21,886 nt of DNA from Opitutales bacterium UBA2995 (lineage in GTDB: Bacteria > Verrucomicrobiota > Verrucomicrobiia > Opitutales > UBA2995): contig DDZZ01000037.1 in assembly GCA_002346535.1 (NCBI GenBank), forward strand, positions 1-21,886. The letters run 5' to 3'. Position 1 is the stretch's first letter, and the number at the start of each line of letters is the position of its first letter. Made by a program: the position numbers and the translations under genes. Shown here piece after piece: positions 15,191 to 21,886 of the stretch. The notes under the pieces are model-generated. The model was not told the DNA's origin and ran no database searches. It saw nothing but the letters and a program-made list of their open reading frames with translations.

Positions 15191-15901
15191 TCAATTTACA
15201 AAGGTCCCATCCTCCATTCTGAGGATATGGTCGCATCGGCTGGAGATTTCGTGATTGTGGGTCACGATCAAAACGGCCTGATCATTCTCACAGGCCAAGC
15301 GAATCAATAATTCAATCACCAAGTTGGAATTGGTAATGTCGAGATTGCCGGTCGGCTCGTCGGCGAGGATCACAGAAGGTGTATTGGCCAGTGACCGGGC
15401 AATGGCGACGCGTTGTTGCTCTCCTCCGGACAATTGGGTGGCGAGCCGCTGTAGTTTGTCACCTAAACCAACGTTTTCCAAAAATCGCGTGGCTTTCTCC
15501 TCCATTTCTGAAGGTGAGAGGTAGCCCTGTTTCCGCATGGGAATCATCACGTTGTCTAAGGCTGTGAATTCCTTAAGCAAAAAGTGAAACTGAAAGACAA
15601 AGCCCAAATGATCGTTGCGGGCTGAGGTGCGCTTTTGATCATTGCTGCTGTTCATGGGCTGGCCCCGCAGGTAGATCTCGCCTTGGTCTGGCTTATCCAG
15701 CAGACCCAACAAATACAGCAAAGTTGACTTGCCGCAACCAGAAGGACCAACAATGGCGTAAACCTTTCCGCGTTCGAGCTTTAACGACACACCACGCAGT
15801 ACATGGACGCGCCCCTCGCCCCCACCCAGATAGCGGTGTACGTCATCGCAAGCCATGGCAATACGATCGGAGTTTAGGTTGTTTGTTGATGACTCAGTCA
15901 T
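15191..15901 (-). CDS. ABC transporter ATP-binding protein (MacB/LolD type)
   Basis: The 236-residue protein has all motifs of an active ABC ATPase: Walker A GPSGCGKSTL (about residues 53-62), Q-loop FVFQFHFL, signature LSGGEQQRVAIARSL, Walker B VILADEPTGNLD and the H-loop VTHNHEI. The EPTGNLD form places it in the LolD/MacB/FtsE group, which works with FtsX-like permeases as mechanotransmission exporters rather than importers. Residues 1-12 precede the first conserved strand. The ATG at 15901 overlaps the permease stop by four bases. It is the last gene of the exporter operon; cytoplasmic, bound to the permease. Substrate unknown. Confidence 0.93.
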   Translation of the reverse strand: MTESSTNNLNSDRIAMACDDVHRYLGGGEGRVHVLRGVSLKLERGKVYAIVGPSGCGKSTLLYLLGLLDKPDQGEIYLRGQPMNSSNDQKRTSARNDHLGFVFQFHFLLKEFTALDNVMIPMRKQGYLSPSEMEEKATRFLENVGLGDKLQRLATQLSGGEQQRVAIARSLANTPSVILADEPTGNLDITNSNLVIELLIRLACENDQAVLIVTHNHEISSRCDHILRMEDGTFVN

Positions 15902-17145
15902 TGGGAAGTGCCTCGAATGATATCACCGGGCTCCAGACGAGCAGCTCGTTGCGCAGGTATATAGGAGGCAACAATGACGATCACGGCTGCCGCGACTGTA
16001 GCCAGCAGATAGTGCCAAATGGACCAATAGACGATAAAGGAATCGGTCGAAAATATGCCGGTGACCCGAAATGGAAGTTTTGAGACTCCATAGGTAATTC
16101 CGGCGGCAAGAATCCAGCCTAATAGGTTTCCGACCAACAAGACGATGACTCCCTGCCAAAGAAAAATGCTGGAAATATCCCTCCTCGTGTAGCCCATCGA
16201 GCGCAATATAGCGATTTCCTTGGTCTTTTCTAATACCAGCATGGCCAAGGTATTGAACATGCCCAGCCCTGAAAGAAGGATGATAGTTGCAATGGTCAAT
16301 CCGGTGGAGACTCTCAACACTACAAATGCATCCAGCCATGACTTCTGCCGCTGCTGCCAACTGGTCACCGAGTGATAAATCGTATTGGCCATACGGAGGG
16401 CTTCCTCAGTGGCACGCCGATGATCGACCAGGTTTACTTGAAGGAAGGAAGCTCCGTGGGGCTTTTGTAAAACACTGCGCGCTTCGGATATGTTCATGAA
16501 AACGCGTTCCTGATCAATATCTGATACGCCGGTCTGAAAAATTCCGGCAATGGTGTAGCGGTTCTTTTTCCCAAGTGTATCTACGATGACAGTTTCGCCC
16601 AAATTGACTTGAAGCCGACGGACCAAGGTCGAACCAATAAGGATACCGGTTGGTTTGGCACGGAAATCCTGAAGGTCACCGAATATAATTTGGTCCTCAA
16701 GATCGGAAACGGCAAGATGGTCATCAAGGTGAACGCCATAAATTCGGGCGGGATAAGTCCGGTAATTGCTAATCATGTCAACCCGGCCAGAAACGACTTC
16801 GGAGACTCCTGTGACGCTCTCGAAGTTCTTCAGGGCCTGAATCACTTCCAGTGGATGCTCGATTCCACCGATGTGTTTATAGTTTTCAGTGTTTTCAATG
16901 ATCCAGGATGTTCCATCCTCCGCTTCCAGCTCCATGGTTGTAAAGGTTTCGCGGATGCGGTCCTGGACACGAATAGCGCCATCAGTACCCAAAATGGTAT
17001 CGATGAAGAACTGTTGGTACCCAGTGGTTTGGGCCTGTCCGAATATAAAAAATCCAACTCCGAAAACGATGCCGGTCAGGCTCATGATCATGGCCCGTTT
17101 GTTAGCCGTGAGAAATCGAAGGGCTATGCGGATGGTTGGAGACAT
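15898..17145 (-). CDS. ABC transporter permease (FtsX/MacB-like, separate from its ATPase)
   Basis: The 415-residue protein has the MacB/LolC-type layout: one N-terminal helix (about 15-38, RAMIMSLTGIVFGVGFFIFG), a large periplasmic domain (about 40-270, MacB-PCD-like), then three C-terminal helices (STGLTIATIILLSGLGMFNT, LWQGVIVLLVGNLLGWILAA, YLLATVAAAVIVIVASYI). The cytoplasmic coupling segment KTKEIAILRSMGYTRRDIS and the end PAQRAARLEPGDIIRG are hallmarks of the FtsX superfamily. True MacB carries its ATPase in the same chain; here it is a neighbouring gene. With the adaptor and channel next to it, it should move substrate from the periplasm or inner membrane outward. Start at 17145 is 20 bases after the adaptor stop. 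Confidence 0.9.
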   Translation of the reverse strand: MSPTIRIALRFLTANKRAMIMSLTGIVFGVGFFIFGQAQTTGYQQFFIDTILGTDGAIRVQDRIRETFTTMELEAEDGTSWIIENTENYKHIGGIEHPLEVIQALKNFESVTGVSEVVSGRVDMISNYRTYPARIYGVHLDDHLAVSDLEDQIIFGDLQDFRAKPTGILIGSTLVRRLQVNLGETVIVDTLGKKNRYTIAGIFQTGVSDIDQERVFMNISEARSVLQKPHGASFLQVNLVDHRRATEEALRMANTIYHSVTSWQQRQKSWLDAFVVLRVSTGLTIATIILLSGLGMFNTLAMLVLEKTKEIAILRSMGYTRRDISSIFLWQGVIVLLVGNLLGWILAAGITYGVSKLPFRVTGIFSTDSFIVYWSIWHYLLATVAAAVIVIVASYIPAQRAARLEPGDIIRGTSQ

Positions 17146-17165
17146 ACTCAGCGAAATGGCCGGAT

Positions 17166-18293
17166 TTACCGGTCTCCAAGTAACCGCTTTCTTTCAACTA
17201 TTTTAGCCCGGTCGCCATTGCGGAAGCGTTCCAGTTCTTCGACTACAACCAATTCGCCTTCTTCCAGTCCTTCAGTGATTTCAGTTCGGGTGAGATCCCG
17301 AAAACCGTAATTGACCTCGCGGAATTCCAACCGTCCGTTTACATATACAAATACATTGGTCCCCATTAAGGCCCGGGTGGGGATGATTTTAGCATCGTTC
17401 CGATGCCCTACAATGATTGTGACCTCCCCGGTAAGTCCGGGAACTAGCTGTTCCTGAGGAATCTCCACCGAAAGTTCGATTGAATAGCGCTGCGTTTCTG
17501 GATCGGAAGATGGAAAGATTTTAATCACTTCGGCATCAAATAAATTGCCGCCCAAAGAGAGGAAACGGACTTTTGCTTTTTGCCCAAACCGTAAACCAGA
17601 GAATCGCTCTTCACTGATTTCAGCCATCACGATGCGCTTTTTGGATATAATTGATGCAGCGGCGGTCCCTGGAGTGATCAGATCGCCTTTTTCGACGAGT
17701 ACCTCATTTATAATTCCGTCAATTGAAGACCGAATCGTCATCTTGTCCAATCGGCGCTTCATGACACTGATTGCGTTTTCCAAGCGCTTGATTTCCGTCT
17801 GCCCGTTGAGCTCAGAGAGTTCAAGGTCCTCTTTGGCCTGAAGTAATTCCCGTTTAGCGGCATTCACCTGACGCTCGGACCGGATCCCGAGACCAAACAA
17901 TCGCTCTGCCTCCTCCAATTTCTCCTGACACACCTCCACTTCAAAGCGTTTCGGATTGCCCACCTTGAGGCGATTTTGAGCGAGCTCGAGATCAATTTGC
18001 CGGGCATCCAATTCTAAAATCAAATCACGCGTATCGATTTTTGCGACGACGTCACCCTCAAGCACTTCCTGTCCTTCCTCAATCAAAACCTCGAGAAGGC
18101 GACCCCCTTCTCCAGACCGAATTTCGGTAGAATAATCGGCCTTCACAGTGACGGTTCCGAGCACGACTGATTGCGCAGTGTCGATTATAACAGGTCGGAC
18201 GACAACTTCCTGTTTAATGATTTTTTGGGCAAATGACCAACCGAGTACCCCTAAAATCGCCAAGACAATGGTGATGAGGATCAGGCGAAGCAT
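17166..18293 (-). CDS. Periplasmic adaptor (membrane fusion) protein of a MacA/HlyD type exporter
   Basis: The 375-residue protein has a short cytoplasmic start, one inner-membrane helix (about residues 2-20, LRLILITIVLAILGVLGWSF), a lipoyl-like half motif (EGGRLLEVLIEEGQEVLEGD, about 64-83), a helical hairpin (about 95-175, rich in Glu, Leu, Lys and Arg, predicted coiled coil), the second lipoyl half (SIDGIINEVLVEKGDLITPG), a beta-barrel domain and a C-terminal membrane-proximal domain. This order is that of RND/MacA-type adaptors. It should bridge the permease below and the TolC-like channel above. The ATG shares one base with the stop of the channel gene (TAATG). Substrate not deducible. 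Confidence 0.9.
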   Translation of the reverse strand: MLRLILITIVLAILGVLGWSFAQKIIKQEVVVRPVIIDTAQSVVLGTVTVKADYSTEIRSGEGGRLLEVLIEEGQEVLEGDVVAKIDTRDLILELDARQIDLELAQNRLKVGNPKRFEVEVCQEKLEEAERLFGLGIRSERQVNAAKRELLQAKEDLELSELNGQTEIKRLENAISVMKRRLDKMTIRSSIDGIINEVLVEKGDLITPGTAAASIISKKRIVMAEISEERFSGLRFGQKAKVRFLSLGGNLFDAEVIKIFPSSDPETQRYSIELSVEIPQEQLVPGLTGEVTIIVGHRNDAKIIPTRALMGTNVFVYVNGRLEFREVNYGFRDLTRTEITEGLEEGELVVVEELERFRNGDRAKIVERKRLLGDR

Positions 18294-19666
18294 TAATCAA
18301 TGTAGTTTAAAATAAATGGAGCTTCCATGGTTACATAAATACTGGTCAGCGCCTTAAAATATCGGCCCCGTGTCAGGTAGAGTTTAGCTCGCTGGACTTC
18401 CACATTTCTTTCAAATTGTTTCCCGGTCTTTTCGGGAACCCGGCCTTCACGAACATCGACCAATGTTTGTTCATAGGAAGCCAGGTCTCTGCGCAGTTGC
18501 TCCTCGTCCAACAAGGTTTGCTGAGCATAGATTCGAAGATCGGTAAGCAGGAAATTCAGGTCTGAGGTGACGGAATCCCGATAATTCGACAACTCTCGCT
18601 CCCGCTGGCGTTTGGTAGCCATGGCTTCGCGCAACAATCCCCGCGTGCTTCCACCATCATAGATACTCCAATTAAACTGGACTCCGGCGAAAGCTTCCTT
18701 CAGTTCAAGATCAGTTCGATTGCCAGTTGCTAAGGTCTCTGAATCTTGGCGAAATTGGATGAGGCCATTAATTTTAGGACGATTATTTACCGTGTACTTT
18801 TCCAAATTCAGGGCGGCCTGATCGAGTGTGATTTGTCTACTTTTATATTGAAGCGATACCGTTTCAATTTCGCCTATAAAAGCCATGACCTGCCTCTCTA
18901 AAAGAGAATGGTCCAATGAAACAGGCGGCAACACAGCTTCGGCTACAATAGGCGCAGATGCATCCAGACCTGCAGCCTCCCTAAAGGAATTTTCCTCTTT
19001 CAAAATTTTATTTTCCAAGGATTGAAGAGTAAGATCTGCCCGGTCGTACCTAAGCTGTGCATTAGCAAGCATGTCGGTAGAGACCTCTCCTCGATCCACC
19101 TGGCTTTTGTAAAGGGACAGGTCTTCTTCTTGGATAGCCAAGGAAAGAATTTGGTGATTTGCGACTTGCTTATTGACCACGATATCAACAAACCAATTCA
19201 CCAAAACTCTGTACAAACTGAGGAATGAAAAGACGCGTTCGTTTTTGGCTGATTCAAGAATGATGAGTCCGGAATTGTGATCAGCTTCAAGTGCTCCCCA
19301 ATGGTATATAGGTTTCACCGCACTCACATTATAGCGAAATTTAAAGCCCGTAGACTCCAAGCCTCCAGAAACTTCCTGCTCATAGCCGGTGGTGAAATTT
19401 GCCCGAACCTTGGTGCCCTTCCCGGAGCTCATCCGAGTAGAAGTGGCTTCACCTCTTTCAACCAGAATATTCTGGAGATTAATTTGCCAGGAATTTTCAA
19501 AAGCAAAGGAAAGATGGCTCTGAAGTTGGTTATCGAGGTGGTCGAGAGGACTAGTGGCGATTGAATCTGAAGAATACTCAGTTTGAGCTGCCAGGAAGTT
19601 CAGACTCGCAAAAAAGAGCAGCAACGCGCCCTCAACAAACGCACGGACATGATAGGAAGGCTTCAC
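18293..19666 (-). CDS. TolC-family outer-membrane efflux protein
   Basis: The 457-residue protein starts with a signal peptide (hydrophobic EGALLLFFASLNFLAAQ, cleavage probably near residue 27) and then consists largely of long amphipathic helices, with the two-fold repeat expected of outer-membrane factors. Recognisable parts are TTGYEQEVSGG, the first helical pair with VDRGEVSTDMLANAQLRYDR, FNWSIYDGGSTRG near the middle (a typical second-repeat strand, VxWxIFDGG in the family) and a final EGRVPEKTGKQFERNVEVQ. It forms a trimeric channel through the outer membrane and periplasm, confirming a Gram-negative cell plan. The chosen start is GTG at 19666; no in-frame ATG precedes the signal peptide. 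It heads the exporter operon, with the adaptor gene overlapping its stop. Confidence 0.88.
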   Translation of the reverse strand: MKPSYHVRAFVEGALLLFFASLNFLAAQTEYSSDSIATSPLDHLDNQLQSHLSFAFENSWQINLQNILVERGEATSTRMSSGKGTKVRANFTTGYEQEVSGGLESTGFKFRYNVSAVKPIYHWGALEADHNSGLIILESAKNERVFSFLSLYRVLVNWFVDIVVNKQVANHQILSLAIQEEDLSLYKSQVDRGEVSTDMLANAQLRYDRADLTLQSLENKILKEENSFREAAGLDASAPIVAEAVLPPVSLDHSLLERQVMAFIGEIETVSLQYKSRQITLDQAALNLEKYTVNNRPKINGLIQFRQDSETLATGNRTDLELKEAFAGVQFNWSIYDGGSTRGLLREAMATKRQRERELSNYRDSVTSDLNFLLTDLRIYAQQTLLDEEQLRRDLASYEQTLVDVREGRVPEKTGKQFERNVEVQRAKLYLTRGRYFKALTSIYVTMEAPFILNYID

Positions 19667-19804
19667 AAAGCAGGATGATAGAATATAAAAAGGGGCTTGC
19701 GGGATTAGAATGTGAGCTTAATTCCACATATCGAGCAAAAACTATTGTAGAATGTTCCTTCTTGTCAGAAATAATTTTGTGCGCATTCATAGCCTGTTTT
19801 CAAA

Positions 19805-20689
19805 ATGCAACACGTTGTACTAATTGGCGGAAGCGGTTATGTGGGCCAGGCCTTTCAGGAGGTGTTGGAAAGGCGAGGCCTTTCTTTCAGGAATATTTCC
19901 CGGAGTGACGTTGATTACTACCATCACAAAAATCTCAAGGAGGTTCTGATATCGGAAAAACCGGATTTTCTAATCAATGCTGCAGGCTACACCGGAAAAC
20001 CAAACGTAGATGCCTGTGAAGAGGACAAAACAAATTGCCTGTTAGGAAATGCTATACTACCCGGCATCATCCGTGAAGTTTGCGAGGACCTGACTCTTTC
20101 CTGGGGCCATATTTCGTCGGGCTGTATTTATACGAGCAAAGGCACGGATGGCGCTCCCTTTGTGGAGGAAGACGAACCCAATTTTAGCTTTCGCACCAAC
20201 AATTGCAGTTTTTACAGCGGAACCAAAGCCTTGGGCGAAGAAATATTGGCCGGAGCTGAGAACTGCTTTGTTTGGCGCTTAAGAATACCTTTCGATGAAC
20301 GGAATAATCGGCGTAATTACCTAACAAAATTGCTGACTTACGATAGGCTTCTCGACGCGGAAAACTCTATATCCCACAGGTTTGAATTTGTGAATGCATG
20401 CCTGGATTGTTTTGCAAAAGAAATTCCCTTCGGAACTTACAATATGACCAACCTCGGTTCCATTACCGCCCGCGAAATAACTGAAATCATGAAGTCTCAT
20501 GGATTGGTAGACAAGGAACTCCAATTTTTTGAGAATGAGGAGGAATTCATGGACCAAACTGCCAAAGCGCCGAGGTCTAATTGCACCATGTCTTCAGAAA
20601 AATTGCGCAAAGTAGGAATCCAAATGAGAGAAGTGCATGAAGCAGTTAACTCTGCCTGCACGAATTGGGTCGTTGAGGAACTGGTATGA
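19805..20689 (+). CDS. RmlD-like reductase resembling the bifunctional 3,5-epimerase/4-keto-reductase of UDP/dTDP-rhamnose synthesis
   Basis: The 294-residue protein is an extended short-chain dehydrogenase. It starts with the nucleotide motif LIGGSGYVGQAF (GxxGxxG), has NAAGYTGKPNVDACEEDK, SSGCIYTSKG, EEDEPNF and the catalytic pair FYSGTKALGEE (YxxxK), and ends with APRSNCTMSSEKLRKVGI. This pattern, especially GKPNVDxCEx2K, GCIY, DxPNF and APRSN, is that of the plant NRS/ER and mimivirus enzymes, which convert the 4-keto-6-deoxy sugar to rhamnose by 3,5-epimerisation and 4-reduction. Ordinary RmlD proteins resemble these less. The start at 19805 begins directly with the fold. It overlaps rmlB by four bases (ATGA), so the two act together. 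The exact nucleotide (UDP or dTDP) cannot be read. Confidence 0.8.
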   Translation: MQHVVLIGGSGYVGQAFQEVLERRGLSFRNISRSDVDYYHHKNLKEVLISEKPDFLINAAGYTGKPNVDACEEDKTNCLLGNAILPGIIREVCEDLTLSWGHISSGCIYTSKGTDGAPFVEEDEPNFSFRTNNCSFYSGTKALGEEILAGAENCFVWRLRIPFDERNNRRNYLTKLLTYDRLLDAENSISHRFEFVNACLDCFAKEIPFGTYNMTNLGSITAREITEIMKSHGLVDKELQFFENEEEFMDQTAKAPRSNCTMSSEKLRKVGIQMREVHEAVNSACTNWVVEELV

Positions 20690-21687
20690 AGGTGTTGGTT
20701 ACCGGGGGAGCTGGATTTATCGGATCCCATTTTATCGATCAAATGTACAGCGAAGATATTGACGGGAACGACAGTGTAGTTTGCTTGGATCTGCTAACGT
20801 ATGCAGGAAAAATGGTTAACATCGAGCAGCACAGTGAGAGAGAGAATTTCACTTTTGAAAAAGGCGATATCGGGGACCAGGCACTAGTTTCGAAATTGTT
20901 GCGTGACCACGAGATTGACTGGGTTGTCAATTTTGCAGCTGAAACCCATGTAGACCGGTCCATTACTGGTCCGGATGCCTTCATTCAAACTAACATTGTT
21001 GGAACTCATGAATTACTGAAAGCCTGCCTCAATTACTTCAATGGGCTCGATAAGGAAAGGAAGGATGCTTTTCGTTTTTTGCACGTTTCAACCGACGAGG
21101 TGTACGGATCTTTAGGGCCAGACGATGCTCCCTTCACTGAAGAGAGCATCTACCAACCGAATAGCCCCTATTCCGCCTCCAAAGCAGCGAGCGATCATTT
21201 AGTTAGAGCCTACCATCACACATTTGGACTGCCAACCTTGATCACCAATTGCTCAAATAATTACGGCCCACGCCAGGATACCGAAAAACTGATCCCCCTG
21301 ATGATCACCAACGCCCTGGCTGGAAAACCTCTGCCCATCTATGGTGATGGCTTAAATGTGCGCGATTGGTTATATGTAAAGGATCACTGCACCGCTGTCC
21401 TGCTAGTTCTTCAAAAAGGAGCTCCTGGTGAAACCTTCAATATCGGCGGAAATTGCGAGAAAACGAATATCGAGATTGTCGATGTGATTTGCAAGATACT
21501 GGACCGGATGAATCCAATCGCCGATGGCACCAGCTACTCAAAACTGAAATCTTTCGTGGAAGACCGACCCGGGCACGATAGGAGGTATGGTATTGATTCG
21601 AGGAAAATCCAAAATGACCTTGGTTGGGCTGAAGGGTTAGTTTTTGAACAGGGGATTAAGGACACAATCGCCAATTACATCCGTTAG
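20686..21687 (+). CDS. rmlB: dTDP-glucose (or UDP-glucose) 4,6-dehydratase
   Basis: The 333-residue protein is a complete RmlB-family extended SDR. The N-terminus VLVTGGAGFIGSHF binds NAD; FAAETHVDRSI, the active-site triad segment VSTDEVYGSLG (Thr-Asp-Glu) and YSASKAASD (YxxxK) follow, then NCSNNYGPRQ, EKLIPLMITNAL, YGDGLNVRDWLYVKDHC and RPGHDRRYGID. It removes water from a nucleotide-bound glucose to give the 4-keto-6-deoxy sugar, the first committed step to rhamnose. Family members are normally around 330-360 residues. The ATG is coupled to the preceding epimerase/reductase. RmlA and RmlC are not in the window; RmlC may be unnecessary given its partner. Rhamnose is likely used for cell-surface polysaccharide. 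Confidence 0.94.
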   Translation: MKVLVTGGAGFIGSHFIDQMYSEDIDGNDSVVCLDLLTYAGKMVNIEQHSERENFTFEKGDIGDQALVSKLLRDHEIDWVVNFAAETHVDRSITGPDAFIQTNIVGTHELLKACLNYFNGLDKERKDAFRFLHVSTDEVYGSLGPDDAPFTEESIYQPNSPYSASKAASDHLVRAYHHTFGLPTLITNCSNNYGPRQDTEKLIPLMITNALAGKPLPIYGDGLNVRDWLYVKDHCTAVLLVLQKGAPGETFNIGGNCEKTNIEIVDVICKILDRMNPIADGTSYSKLKSFVEDRPGHDRRYGIDSRKIQNDLGWAEGLVFEQGIKDTIANYIR

Positions 21688-21886
21688 TTTGCTGGGATTA
21701 ACAAAAAGTCAATCATTGCGGGGACACCATTGAAAAATTAGGTTGATCTAAGGAGCCAGCAACTGACTTAGAAATTCGGCTAATCAAGCGATTGAACAAA
21801 TATTTATTACAACTGCTGAAGAGATACTTATCCACCCGACAAAATCGTTTTTTCTCATCAACTGTCCGGCCCCTTAACTTCGTAGC
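21688..21886. other. Non-coding right edge, nothing firmly assigned
   Basis: No convincing gene start was found in these 199 bases. The sequence ATTGCGGGGACACCATTG (21714-21731) resembles short motifs that accompany repeat-associated transposases in some genomes, but no matching inverted copy is visible here. No terminator hairpin with a T run was recognised after rmlB. Confidence 0.3.

Noticed and set aside
16609..17310. 233-codon open frame on the plus strand
   Set aside because: It lies opposite the permease and adaptor genes, has no recognisable domain and looks like an antisense shadow.

Overview
This 21.9 kb window looks like a chromosomal segment of a Gram-negative aerobe, most likely a Verrucomicrobiota member of the Opitutae type. 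The inference rests on gene content only: an alternative complex III operon, a cbb3-like cytochrome module, an RDD protein and a rhamnose pair. No tool was available to confirm the taxon. No rRNA, tRNA, CRISPR array, insertion sequence or phage gene was recognised.

Layout. Positions 1-3873 (+ strand) carry the tail of an RsuA/RluB-type pseudouridine synthase, a secreted protein of unknown function, folD, an RDD membrane protein, a collapsed receiver/histidine-kinase remnant and proC. Positions 3885-14764 (- strand, read right to left) are one tightly packed run: actA, actB, actC, actD, actE, actF, a small membrane protein, then genes resembling ccoN, ccoO and ccoP of a cbb3 oxidase. Nearly every junction overlaps by a few bases or has a gap of 20 bases or less. 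Upstream, 14765-15190 holds a possible 61-codon leader gene and an AT-rich block of repeated TAGGCA(A) elements. Positions 15191-19666 (- strand) encode a four-gene exporter of the MacB/TolC type (outer-membrane channel, periplasmic adaptor, permease, ATPase). Positions 19805-21687 (+ strand) encode a two-gene nucleotide-rhamnose pathway.

How the genes work together. ActA-F form the quinol-oxidising complex that replaces cytochrome bc1. Electrons from quinol pass through the iron-sulfur clusters of ActB and the haems of ActA and ActE to a cytochrome c or an attached oxidase. Normally an active haem-copper oxidase follows. Here the oxidase-like subunit I has the cbb3 fold and recognisable flanking motifs, but by hand alignment all the haem and copper histidines and the catalytic tyrosine are replaced. 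Its two cytochrome c partners keep their CxxCH sites. The operon therefore seems to encode a quinol dehydrogenase joined to a catalytically dead, cbb3-derived membrane scaffold carrying two c-type haems. This pseudo-oxidase is the main discovery candidate in the window.

The rhamnose pair is also notable. An RmlB dehydratase is coupled to a protein resembling the eukaryotic and mimivirus bifunctional epimerase/reductase, not to separate RmlC and RmlD.
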